The notes below the pieces were generated by a model. The model was not told the origin of the DNA. It worked only from the letters and a program-made list of their open reading frames with translations, and ran no database searches. DNA of 64,000 nt from Marchantia polymorpha subsp. ruderalis. Lineage: Eukaryota > Streptophyta > Marchantiopsida > Marchantiales > Marchantiaceae. Location: NCBI GenBank assembly GCA_037833965.1, contig AP031353.1, forward strand, positions 25,794,501-25,858,500. The letters are read 5' to 3'. Shown here in pieces: positions 39,566 through 51,139 of the stretch. The first letter of the stretch is position 1. Each line of letters begins with the position of its first letter. The position numbers and the translations under genes are program-made.

Positions 39566-42473
39566 CTATGCGCCTGCACGGAACCACGCTACACTACACT
39601 CCGCAGAACCTGTGCTTCGCCTCCTGCGCGACGGACTGCCGCGCACTAACTCCCTACCCTGCCAGTCTTCCGCTCGACTGCGCAGTCCCAAACGCTGCAA
39701 CGCCGCGGACACCTCCGCCTCAAGGGTGGACATGGTATCCCGCGCCTTCGACAGAAAGGAATCTAACTTCTTCGCTACTCGCCGCCGACTCCTACTGTCA
39801 CCTGCCAACAACCCGGCTGCACGAAGCTCTAACTCACGCAGTGTGAGTTTCTCGTGCGCCGCCACTTCCCAGTGGGCGTAGCCCTTGAGACAGTGGGCGA
39901 CTCGCCTCGCCATCTCCTCCTTCGTGCGATCTGCCTCTCGCCTGCGATCGTCTTCAATTACTACCAACTACGATTCGGCCTCCGCACGCTGAGCTCTCAA
40001 TTCCCCGCACTCCGACTGCAGCCTGCGGATTAAATCCTCATCCGCCTGTCGTGCGAGCTGACACTCCGCCAACAACCGCGTTTGTCGCACGAGCTCCTCT
40101 GACAGAACCTAATTCTGAGTTTTCTCAGAAATCAGTTCTTCCGTGGTCTTCACCACATCCCTAGTGAGCTCTTCTAGTCTCGCCTGCTTCAATGCGTCGT
40201 AGTGGGTGTGCGACTTCCGCACGAGATTATATTGTCCCCACAAACACGCATGCTTCTCCCGTAAATCCTTAAGTTCTCGATCCACCCTAGCTAGTAGCTT
40301 GCTGGTGTGGACTTTAGTGCGAGTCCGCCTGCGCACTAACTCGATGTAGGACCCCGGCTGGAGTGGATCTGCGTATTTATCAAATTTGCGATCCAAGTAC
40401 CTCAGCAGAGGTATTACCTGCTCAGAGAGCGCCGCCGCGGTGCTCCAACAATTTCCTCCTCCTCTTCCTCGGTGTCTCCCGACCCCGACATTGCTTCAGT
40501 GGAGCCTCCTTCGTCATCATCCGAGGGAAGGATTTCGGTCGCCATTGATTGCGTTGGCGACTGGCCCGAGTGGGGCTGCGAGTGGTCTACGGGTGCTGCC
40601 GCCGAAGGCACTCCCGCAACTTCGCTGCTCCCCGCTAAAATGTCCAAGACGGTGATTGAATGTGGCCGTGCTACATCCCCATCATCCGCCTGCCGCTCGT
40701 CGACCGTGTCCTCTTCGCAGCCGACGTCCGCCGCCGAAGGCGATCGAGCGGAATGTGTCTGCGCGGGGTGTAATTGCGCATCGCACACCCGAATTTTGTC
40801 CCGCGGACAGACAATCCGCTCCTCCGTTAGGTCATGCGTGAGGGCTGCGTCTGGCCTGCGCGTAGGCGCAAGTACCTGCGCCTGGTCCGCCGCAGGCGCA
40901 GCGCCGAAGGCGTCTATCGCCGAAGGCGACAGAGCCGAAGGCCGCTCGCCCGATGTACCTGGCCCTGAAGGCCCTACCGCCGAAGGCGCGTCTGCCGGCG
41001 GATTACCCGCCGAAGGTGCGGTCTCCGCACGCTCCCTGCTCAAAACTCGTTGGCCCGAAGGCCCTGGCGCCGAAGGCGCCAATCGCGGCGCGTTATACGC
41101 CGGAGGGTCTGGTCCCGAAGGCCCTTGACTCGAAGGCGGATCTTCCGCCGGCTCCTTCCCCTTCCTACGTTGTACTGGGGGTGAATCCTGCCTACTCGTA
41201 GGCGGCCGCCTATGCGTAGGCGAACTTTCTCTGCCTACGCGTAGGCAGAGGTCCACGTCCGCATGAGGTCGCCTATCCGCTGGAAATTGCCTGTGCGTAA
41301 GCGGAACACTCGTCCGCATCGCACGTGGTAACTCCGGAGGCCCTTGGCCCAAAGGCCGCCTCTCGTCCGTCGAAGGTGTAGCGTGGTCCGCCGCTCGTGC
41401 GGACGTCCGCGCTCTCTCGATCTTCTCCAGTGACACACTTCCCTTCTCTATGGCGATCGTCGCCGTGTCCGCGCTGCTGGCTGGTAACACAAGCCTGCGC
41501 ACCTTCTGCTTCGGCCGGCTGCACACTTCGTGCAGTGGCCGCTGTCGTATGGGAGCAGTGGGTTCTCGATGCTGCTCCTCCTCCGATTCCTCTCTCCATC
41601 GCCGCTTCCGCGGCACTTTTGCTGCGGGTGTGCTTCTTCCCTCGTCCCGCCGTGTCGGCGCAGTAGAAGCTGGTGAATCCTCTGCATCGGTGTCGACCTC
41701 GTTTTCCCGCACATACTTCCCGGGATGGTCGACGGACAATGGCGGAAAGCGAGCGAGCTCCGCCGCGGTCACACAGTTTCTCTGCCGATAGAAATTTATT
41801 AAGAAAGGGGAGAGGTGATTGAGAGTTCCCCCCTTCTCCTCGAAGGCGTGCTGTCGCATCACTCTGTGCAAGATGTTCGCCCAGTGAACTGGAGCTCCGG
41901 CCAAGATGAGCTCCACAAAAGAAACCTGCCACAAGGTGATGTATGAGGTGCGGTGTGGCTGCAGCAATTGCAGCAGCGCTGCCGCTACAGTTTGGCGGAA
42001 GCGATCTTTGTAGTCGCGGGTCTTGTACCCATTCTTGGTAGACCTCTCCCGTTTGAACAATTCCACAAATTGCGCCTCGTCCTGCTTCGTCACCTTGACG
42101 CTCTCACTATCAAAGAGGAGGTACCCGTCGGTGCCGGCACACCTCCCCAATGCCTGCGCCCAATCGTGGACGGTCCACCGATCTACGTGCGGACGCAATC
42201 CGCGCATAGGTGGTCGCTCCGGCTCCAACCATTCGCGCACCATGTCTACACAAATGTAATTCCATCCCCACAGCAAGAAATCAAGCTTTCTTGCAATCAG
42301 CCGCTCCTCGAAGGCACGCAACCTGTTCTGTGGAAGCCGGAGCGGCAGCATCCGCAGCCTGTTCAGTCTTGACATCGCGTTCTTGAAATTAGCTTGCTCG
42401 CCAACTCTCTCTCTGCTCCGCTCGAGCTTCTTGCTCCTCTGCAAATTCTAATCTCCCTCAATTCCAAATCACC
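39566..42473 (-). pseudogene. LTR-encoded protein, subfamily B copy (broken)
   Basis: Conserved start NAMSRLNRLRMLPLRLPQNRLRAFEERL near 42375. It has a long open N-terminal and middle part with LGRCAGTDGYLLFDSESVKV, HWANILHRVMRQHAFEEKGG, LNHLSPFLINFYRQ and a basic VPRKRRW, then ITVLDILAGSS and SMATEILPSDDDEGG. The coiled coil and the tail RRRRSTGSAECSVAWFRAG follow. The middle is packed with translated gccttcggc units (PSAVGPSG-like). Fossil with about three breaks; among the best kept B copies. Confidence 0.8.
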
Positions 42474-43638
42474 CTTGAGGCGGAGGTTTCCGCGGTGTTG
42501 CGGCGATTGGGATTGCGCAGTCGAGCTGAAGACTGGCAGGGTAGGGAGTTAGAGCGCGGCAGTCCGTCGCGCAGGAGGCAAAGCACAGGTTCCGCGGAGT
42601 GTAGTGTAGCGTGGTTCCCTGCCGGCGTGTAGCATAGTGCAGTTTAGTGTTAGTTAGGACTTAGAAGGTATAAAGTAGTTCAAGGCGTCTTGCCTTGGGA
42701 TCTTTCCCAACATCAGAAGTGCAGATCATGAACTCATTTTCTCTGCGTGTTTGTGTCCTTAGTTTTGTCACCACGCAAGAGGAGCTACAACTTGGCGTTC
42801 CGCATTTTGTACCTGAAGGCCTTCGGCCGAATGTTTAGAGCTAGTACATTGGTTAGAGACTTGAGTAGTTTGGATCTACATCTGCGGGTGATTGCCGATG
42901 CTCAGAGCCAGTGACTAGTTAGATACTTGAATAGTTTCGCCCCCACACCTTCGAGTGTTTGTTCCTGATTGTACTCCATCGGGATTTTTCCCCTGAATGC
43001 CAAAGTGAAGTTTTGCTACTTCGTGTAAGCCTTGGTTGTAAATTCAGGTTACGCTGCAGCAGGTGCCTTTGGGGTAACCCCTGTAGTATTTCTGGGAATG
43101 ACAAGTGCCTAAGAATTCAAACTCTTCAATAAACTATTATGGTGTGTTACTGGAATGTTTCTCAGTGAGTCCTTCCGTGCGGACCTGTGTTCTCTGCGCG
43201 TTTTGTGAGTTGAGAGTGTTGTTCACCACGTATGAGTGACTTCGATCCGAAGTAGGCAGTCCAAACCGGGTTTCCTATGCTAGCAGAAAGCTAGTGAAAG
43301 GGTTGTAAAAGCCGGAGTTGGGAGTCACTACCCGCAGCTTCGCTGAGTACTCGCAAGAGACTTTCCCCCTGAAATCTTGAGTAGAGGTCCTCACGGATCT
43401 CTGGGTTGTGTTTATGTAGTTTCAAGTGTGTGTGTGTGTGTTACGCTGCACTGTGCGACCTCCGAGTGAGCTCCGAGTGAACACTTGCAGTATTTCTGGG
43501 AGTGACAGTCGCCTGAGAATTCAAACTCCTCAATAGTCTGTTAAATGTGACACTTTATACCCTGTGTGTTCCTCTGTCCCTGTGGGTTCGACCTTTCTAC
43601 CACTATATTGCAGTTTTAGCCTTTAGTGGGTTATTACA
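42474..43638 (+). mobile_element. LTR end fragment joined head to head
   Basis: Begins in the last 160 bases of the LTR-encoded frame (RLGLRSRAEDWQG...RRRQSTGSAECS-like tail), then TATAAAG at 42669-42675, the hairpin caaggcgtcttgccttg at 42681-42697, R/U5 and the LTR end ttattaca at 43638. R/U5 contains two copies of a 55 bp unit (about 43083-43137 and 43486-43541). It is followed directly by gag code with no primer site between. Confidence 0.85.
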
Positions 43639-45795
43639 ATGATGCCAACTCATACATCAAGCTGTTCAAATCAGTGTCTGTCACCAACCGCGAGATCAGC
43701 GATGATGACAGACAGCGGATATTTCCCAGCCTGCTGCGGAAGAAGGCGCGCAGCTGGTATAATCACGAGAGCACCGATCCGAATGGTTTGCAAACGTGGG
43801 CTCAGCTGAAGGACAAGTTCCTTCGACGGTTCCGCGAGCTTGGCTGTGATAGTCGGGTGGTGATAAAACTGCGTAACCTCCAACAAGAAAAGAAGGAGAA
43901 CCTTCGTGATTACACGGAGAGGTTCCAAGACCTTCTCGACAGAATTCCGAAGTTGGGACCAGGATCCTCCTTCTCAGTTCAGCAAGCGGTGGACTGGTAC
44001 GTGACCGGGTTAACAAGGGAGATGGAGACCTTTTGCAGACGTGGAAAGTGTGACATCATCGAAGATGTCATTGCATCGGCAGAAGCCTTTGAGACCTCCA
44101 CTCTCAACCGAAGAGGAAGAGAGCGACGAGACTCGGTGGACCGAAAGCCGAAAGGAGGACGAAGGAAACGCCGAGGGGCTACGCCCTCGTCGGAAGAACT
44201 GTCCTCGGACGAAGGCAGTGCTTCATCGGAAGAAGAGACATCCTCGTCGGAAGAGGATAGGAAGAAGAAGAAGCGCGGAGCGGCAAAGAAGAAGGGCCAT
44301 AGAAGGGTGAATACGGACAAAGGTTTAGGAGACATAGCCTCCAAGGTGGAGACCCTGGTGAAGGATTTTGCCGACTTGAAAGTCCACGTGGTGGGTGGTC
44401 AAGACCAACGGAAGTCTCTAGGGAGATTGCGGGCGAATTTATGGTGTACTACGTGCGGAGCAGTGGGACATGCTAATACCAAATGTCTTACCACCCGTCC
44501 GTCTTACCCGGTGAATGCAGTTGAGTGGGCACCTCAGTAATATGGTGAAAACCCTTAGTACTATGGTAAGGCGAGTGAAGATGCGGCCTACGCTATCCAG
44601 TCGACCCTAGCTACGACACATATTTAGCCAGTATATATACCCCAGTACCATCCAAGGGACATGGCAACTACGCTACCCAGAGGCGCATGGCACCTCCAGG
44701 GACGTATAATCAACAGCCACCGCCACCGCAAGCCTGTTTCAATTGTGGAGAAGTGGGACATTACTCTCCCCAGTGTCCCCACCCAAAAAAACAGACAGGG
44801 TATGTTCCGACCTGCAGCAACTGTAAGAAGTCTGGGCATACATCAGTGGAATGTGATCAACCCCCAGCAAACCGACCTACTGTGTGTTTTGTGACCCCCC
44901 TGCAAAGGAAGACGTTCAGGTCAATCAAGTCAATTTGAGTTCAGACAAGAATGACGAGGAGGAAGAATGGCCCCAAGAAGAAGTTATGTGCGGAAGGGTG
45001 GAGACCCGCAGCTCGAAGAGGTCGAAAGACGACGAAAGGGATAATCTTAAGTACAGTCGCAAGTCCGACGACCGAAAGGCGAAAGGAGAAGAGAAAGCAA
45101 GTAGCAAGGCAGACTCGAGGCCTGCGCGTAGGCCTTCGGCTATGCGTGAAACGCCTTCGGCGCGGCTTGATACAAGGACTGACGAAGAAGCAGTACGTGT
45201 GTTGAGACGGGAGTACGTCTCGGACATCAAAGACGAAGTCACCGAACTCCTAAAGGAAGCAATCCGCAATCGGACGGAGACGGAAGGACGGAACACTCCG
45301 ACGCCCTTTGCCACTCGGCCGTCTACAATCTCGGACCAGCGTAAGACGTTGGTGTCACGCCAACACGCCCACTACGATGTAGTGGAAGACATCGGAAATC
45401 AGCGGGCTAACATCACGTTTAATCAACTTCTAGACGACTACAAGACGTATCAAAAGATGCTGATGCTTTTGCTACGCCGTCCACGGAAGCCCCGTGCAGT
45501 CAAACTTCCTGAGGTATACCACGTAACCAGCGAAAACCTGGGACCTCCCGAGATCGATGTGGAGATCGGTGGGTGCTATGTTTGCAAGGTACCGGTGGAC
45601 TCAAGGTCAGGAGTGAACATAATGACGGAGGATACTGCGCGCAGCTTAGGGTTTAGTATTTTTGAGCCTACTACGCGAGTGTTGAGGTTGGCGGATCAAA
45701 CTTGGAGGATGCTGCTGGGCATGTTGCGCAATATCAGAACCAACATCGGAGGCGCGGACTTTCAACTGACCTACATCATCCTGCAGCCTTTGATG
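43639..45795 (+). pseudogene. gag: gag-protease fragment, broken
   Basis: Starts inside gag (DANSYIKLFKSVSVTNREISDDD) and includes the capsid-like region, the Ser/Glu tract, zinc knuckles CTTCGAVGHANTKC, CFNCGEVGHYSPQC and CSNCKKSGHTSVEC, and part of the aspartic protease (GVNIMTEDTARSLGF). It ends at about 45795, where a minus-strand LTR begins. Probably the left part of the same element whose pol resumes at 51140, though a middle stretch is absent. Fossil with about two breaks. Confidence 0.85.
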
Positions 45796-45921
45796 AACAC
45801 AGGGTACAAAGTGTCACGTTTAACAGACTATTGATGAGTTTGAATTCTCAGGCGACTGTCACTCCCAGAAATACTGCAAGTGTCCACTCGGAGCGCACTC
45901 GGAGGTCGCACAGTGCAGCGT

Positions 45922-45945
45922 ACACACACACACACACACACACAC
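45922..45945. repeat. (CA)n microsatellite
   Basis: About 24 bp of CA at the LTR position that carries GT in plus-strand copies. Confidence 0.9.
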
Positions 45946-46671
45946 CTGAAACTACAGAAACACAACCCAGAGATCCGTTAGGACCTCTACTCAAGATTTC
46001 AGGGGGGAAGTCTCTCAAGAGTACACTCAGCGAAGCTGCGGGTAGTGACTTCCAACTCCGGCTTTTACAACGCTTCCACTAGCTTGCTGCTAGCGTAGGA
46101 AACCCGGTTTGGACTGCCTACTTCGGATCGAAGTCACTCATACGCGGTGAACAACACTCTCAACTCACAAAACGCGCAGAGAACACAGGTCCGCACTGAA
46201 GGACTCACTGTGAAACATTCCAGTAACACAACAACAGTCTATTGAAGAGTTTGAATTCTCAGGCACTTGTCATTCCCAGAAATACTACAGGGGTTACCCT
46301 CAAGGCACGTGCTGCAGCGTAACCTGAATTTACAACAAAGGCTTACACGAAGTAGCAAAACTTCACTTTGGCATTCAGGGGAAAAATCCCAAAGGAGTAC
46401 AATCAGAAAGAAACATTCGAAGGTGTAGGGGCGAAACTGTTCAAGTATCTAACTAGTCACTGGCTCTGAGCATCGGCAGTCACCCGCAGGTGCAGTTCCG
46501 AACTACTCAAGTCTCTAACCAATGTACTAGCTCTGAACATTCGGCCGCAGGCCTTCAGCTACAAAATGCGGAACGCTAAGTTGTAACTCCTCGTGCGTGG
46601 TGACAGAGCTCAAGGACACAAACACGCAAAGGAAATGGGTTCCTGATCTGCACTTCTGATGGGAAAGAACC

Positions 46672-46700
46672 CCAGGCAAAACGCCTGGAACTATTTTATA
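46672..46700 (-). promoter_or_regulatory. LTR TATA box and hairpin
   Basis: Complement reads tataaaa (46694-46700) and ccaggc-gtttt-gcctgg (46672-46688), the compensated form of the stem also seen at 34381. Confidence 0.65.
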
Positions 46701-46736
46701 CCTTCTAAGTCCTACCTAACACTACACTGTACTACG

Positions 46737-49700
46737 CTACACGCCTGCACGGAACCACGCTACACTACACTCCGCAGAACCTGTGCTACGTCTCCTGCGC
46801 GGCGGACTGCCGCGCACTAACTCCCTACCCTGCCAATCTTCCGCTCGACTGCGCAGTCCCAAACGCTGCAACGCCGCGGACACCTCCACTTCGAGGGCGG
46901 ACATGGTATCCTGCGCCTTCGACAGAAAAGCATCGAGCTTCTTTGCTACCTTCCGCCGACTCCTACTGTCACCTGACAACAACCCGGCTGCGCGCAATTC
47001 AAACTCACGCAGTGTGAGTTTCTCCTGCGCCTTCACTTCCCAGTGGGCGTAGCCCTTGAGACAGTGGGCGACACGCCTCGCCGTCTCCACCTTCGTGCGA
47101 TCCGCCTCCTTCCTGCGATCCTCTTCAATTATCACTAATTGCGATTCGGCCTCAGCACGTTGCGCTCTCAATTCGCCACACTCTGACTGTAACCTGCGGA
47201 TTAACTCCTCATCCGCCTGCCGTGCGAGCTGACATTGTTCCAACAACCGCGTCTGTCGCACGAGCTCCTATGACAAAATCCGATTCTGGGCCTGCTCAGA
47301 AATAAGTGCTTCCTTGACCTTCACCTGCTCCTTGGTGAGCTCGTCCAGTTTCTCATCCTTCACCTTCTCGGAGTACTTGTAGAATTTCTGATTAAGTTTA
47401 TACTGACCCCACAAGCATGCATGCTTCTCCTTCAATTCCCTCAACTCCTGGTCCACTCTAGCTAACAGCTTGCTGGTGTGGACTTTAGTGCGAGTCCGCC
47501 TGCGCACTAACTCGATGTAAGATCCCGGCTGAAGTGGGTCGGCGTATTTATCGACCTTGCGATCCAAGTACCTCAGCAACGGAATCACCTGCTCCGAGAG
47601 CGCCGCCGCCGGCGCTCCAACAATTTCCTCCTCCTCCTCCTCGGTGTCCTCTGCTCCTGACATTTCTTCGGTGGAGCCTCCGTCGTCATCATCCGAGTGG
47701 AGAATTTCAGTCGCCATTGATTGCGTCGGCGACTGCCCCGAGTGGGGCTGCACGTCGTCGACGTGTGCTGCCTGCGAAGGCACGGCTGCAGCCTCGCTGC
47801 TCTTCGCCAAAATGTCTAAGGCGGTAGGCGAATGTGCCCGTGCGGCATCCCCGCCGCTCGCTTGTTGGTCGTCTACCGTGTCCTCTCTGCCGCCGACGCC
47901 CGCCGCCGAAGGCGATCGAGCGGAGGGTGGCTGCGCGGGGTTTGATTGCGCATCGCGCATCGAAATTTCATCCCGCGGACAGTCACTCCGCTCCTCCGTC
48001 TGTTGCTGCTCCCTTGATCGGTCCGTGGGGGCTGTGCTCGGCCTGTGCGCAGGCGCAAATGCCGGCGCCTTGTCCGCCGCAGGCGTAGCGCCGCGGACAT
48101 CCATCGCCAAAGGCGACATGGCCGGGGGCCGCTCGTCCGATGTCCCTTGGCCTATAGGCCCTACCGCCGAAGGCGCATCTATCGGCGGACTACCCGCCGA
48201 TGGTGCGGCCTCCGCACGCTCCCTGCTCGTATCTCCTCGGCTCGAAGGCCCTTGCGCCGAAGGCGCAAATTGCGGCGCGTGGTGCGCCGGAGGGTCTGGC
48301 CCCGAGGGCCGGTGTCTCGTAGGCGGTTCTTCCGCCGGCTCCTTCCCCTTCCTACGTTGGAACGGGGGTGATTCTTGCCTGTGCACAGGCGGCACGTGTG
48401 GAGGTGTCCTGTGCACAGGCGAGCGCCTGTGCACAGGCGGACTGCTCCTTCCCACGCGTAAGCGTAGATCCACGTCCACTTGTGATCGCCTGTCCGCGGA
48501 GGCTCGTCCGTCCGCGGAGTCTCGTCTGTGCGCAAACGGAACATCTGTCCGCAACGCACGTGGTAACTCCGGAGGCCCTTGGCCCGTAGGCGGCCTCTCT
48601 CCCGTCGAGGTTGCAGCGTGGCCCGTTGCTCCTGCGGTCGTCCGCGCTTCCTCATGCTTCTCTGGCGACGCACTTCCTTTTTCCATCGCAATCGTCGCCG
48701 TGTCCGCACTGTCGGCTGGTAACACCAGTCTGCGTGCCTTCTGCTTCGGCCGGCTGTATGACTCGTATAGCGGCCGCGGTCGAATGGGAGCAGAGGGTTC
48801 TTGATGCTGCTCCTCTTCGGACTCTTCTCTCCATCGCCGCTTCCGCGGCACTCGTGCTGCAGGAGTGTTTCTCCCTTCGTCCCTCCGCCTTGATGGGGTA
48901 GAAGTCGGTGACTCCTCTGCATCAGTGTCGACCTCATTCTCCCGCACATACTTCCCGGGATGGTCGACGGACAATGGCGGAAAATGCTCAAGCTCCGCCG
49001 CTGTCAAACAATTCCGCTGTCGATAAAAATTGATGAGGAAAGGAGAAAGATGGTTTAGAGTTCCCCCCTTCTCCTCAAAAGCGTGCTGTCGCATCACCCT
49101 GTGCAGGATGCTCGCCCAGTGAATTGGAGTTCCCTCGATGACGCACTCCACAAAAGAGACCTGCCACAATGTGATGTAGCAGGCGCGGTGTGGCTGCAGT
49201 AATTGCATCAGCGCCGCGGACAAAGTCCGGCGAAATCGATCCTTGTAATCACGGGTCCTGTACCCATTCTTGGTAGACCTCCCGGTCTTGAACAGCTCCA
49301 CAAATTGCGCCTCTTCCTGCTTGGTCACCTTGATGCTCTCACTGTCGAAAAGGAGATGCCCTGGCATGCCAGCACATCTTCCCAACGCCTGCGCCCAATC
49401 TTGGACTGTCCACCGATCAACATGCGGACGCAATCCGCGCGAGGGTGGTCCCTGTGGCTCTAGCCACTCGCGCACCATATTCGCACAGATGTAGTTCCAT
49501 CCCCATAGCAAGAAATCGAGCTTTCTTGCTATTAAGCGCTCCTCGAAAGCGCGCAGCCCGTTCTGTGGTAGGCGAAGTGGCACCATCCGCAATCTGCCCG
49601 GTCTCGTCATTGCGTTCCTGGGGTTCGCTCGGCCGCTCATTCTACTTCCGCACCGCCCGAGCTCCTTTCTCTCTCGGCAAACTCTAATCGCCCTCAATTC

Positions 49701-49862
49701 CAAATCACGCGCATTCACTTCTCCCTCAATCAACAAGAAATCTCCTGCGCGGCGACGTCGAGAATGTTTAGCAGCCAGCAGATGGATGCGCGCAGCGCGC
49801 ACAAGAGATTGGAATCGCGAATTCAAGAATGGGACGTTCTCCGCCGCCCGGTCGAAGGTCAT
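46737..49862 (-). pseudogene. LTR-encoded protein, subfamily B copy (nearly open)
   Basis: The longest B copy: about 1,040 codons counting the roughly 84-residue upstream extension (49862 to the conserved Met near 49610). N-terminal domain: RLRMVPLRLPQNGLRAFEERL, FLLWGWNYICANMVREWL, LGRCAGMPGHLLFDSESIKV, LFKTGRSTKNGYRTRDYKDR and HWASILHRVMRQHAFEEKGG. The middle is Pro/Arg/Ser-rich and very repetitive. SPTALDILAKSS, SMATEILHSDDDDGG, VIPLLRYLDRKVDKYADP, a coiled coil, CLKGYAHWEVKAQEKLTLREFELRA and the tail RRRRSTGSAECSVAWFRAGV follow. Fossil with about one break. It shows that B and A proteins share the whole architecture. Confidence 0.8.
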
Positions 49863-51139
49863 GGTCGGCTCTTGCTCGTGGAGAACGTCTCACTTGATGG
49901 CCGCGCCGGCTCTACGCTGGAACGGTCTCCGCTCTCACGCGCGGCTTCACGCTCCGCCGTCGCCGATTAAACTCTCACGCTCGAATTGGCGGATTTGAAC
50001 TCCGCGAGCGTATTACCCCGCGGACATGGGGGCGTAGCGCCGAAGGCGAGTTTTCCGCCTTGCGCGGTACACTTGTTCGTACCGCCCCTCGGCCAATCCC
50101 CCTCTGCCTTGACGCGTGTGTCCGCATGTCGGACAAAAGTTCAACTCCTGCCTGTGCGCAGGCAGACTCCTCGGCGGATTCTCCGCCGGCGCGGAACTTC
50201 ATCCTCCTGTGCACAGGCGCTCGCCTGTGCGCAGGCGAATTCCGTGCGCGGCGTCGCGCTGGCGCGGAAGGCGTTGACCGTGGTCAGCCGTCTCCGTCCA
50301 GTCTGTCCGTTGCTTGTCCCTTCGTCGGCGCTTCCGCCGCCGCAACTCCGTCCGTCCAAGAGCGCTTCCACCCGTCCCGTCCGCATGGTCCGTACAGATT
50401 TGATTACTCTGGCGGCTCTTCCGCCGTACGCGGCGCTGCGCTGGCGCGGAATCCGCCGTACGCGGCGCTGCGCTGGCGCGGAAGGCGCCGTACACTTTCT
50501 ACCTCACAAGGCGCATTTCTAGGGCCCAAGGCGGATTTCCCGCCGACGCCGAAGCGCCTGTGCACAGGCGAACGCCTGTGCGTAGGCGGACTTCGCGCCT
50601 CCCCAAACCCTACTTCGCCTGTGCACAGGCGAACGCCTTCGTCCGCGCATAGGACAAAACTTGATTCCCCCTTCCGCGTAGGCGGAATTCCCGCCGGTGG
50701 CGAACTCCTTCCGCCGAAGGCGACCGTCTCCGTATCTTCCAATAGTGATAACTCCCTAAGTCCTCATCCGTTCCAAGCGTTCTTGGACTCGTTGGAATCA
50801 GTGCGTCGAGCTCTTTCCAACGAGACCCTAACTTGGTCAAGGCGCCCGAGGGTTGACCTAATTATGGAGGATTTTCCCTACCGCCGCGGACGCAACCTCC
50901 GAAGGCGGGTTTTGCGCCTTGCGTCGTAGGGGTCCTAACTGCAGAGCTCGCAGGGAGGGTGGTGCCTGTCCTTACTGCTGCACCCCAAATCCTAGATCCT
51001 ACAAGATCCCTCGAGAATCCCCGCGATCTTCCGGATTCACTCCGTTTTGATGTACCGAAGGCTATTTACAATGCTGCCAGGGTACAGTTTTCCAAAAATG
51101 TTTTAATTTCCTCAAAATTGCCAAAAGTGGGGTACCACA

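Larger units (their letters stand above)
38558..42473 (-). mobile_element. LTR of subfamily B, start missing
   Basis: The minus-strand LTR end tgtaataaccc begins at 38558. It runs through R/U5, the TATA/hairpin (39501-39529) and the broken LTR-encoded frame, then stops abruptly at about 42473. There it meets a plus-strand LTR piece head to head. The leader part expected beyond the frame is absent. Confidence 0.85.
45796..51139 (-). mobile_element. LTR of subfamily B inside a plus-strand gag-pol
   Basis: The minus-strand LTR start is intact at 51131-51139 (GGTACCACA). The other end lacks the last roughly 70 bases and joins protease code. It contains a long CA run (45922-45945), TATA/hairpin (46672-46700), a nearly open LTR-encoded frame (46737-49862), palindrome clusters (48378-48441, 50150-50640) and the inverted-repeat module (50788-50824). 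It lies opposite in orientation to the element it splits. Solo LTR or end of a deleted element; fossil. Confidence 0.88.

Noticed and set aside
47557-48804. 415-codon open frame on the plus strand, opposite the LTR-encoded protein
   Set aside because: It lies exactly over the repeat-rich hinge of the minus-strand frame. The gccttcggc and gcctgtgcacaggc units contain no stops on either strand, so long antisense frames arise automatically. Similar frames at 922-1521, 11111-11713 and 40472-41128 are not conserved in position or sequence.
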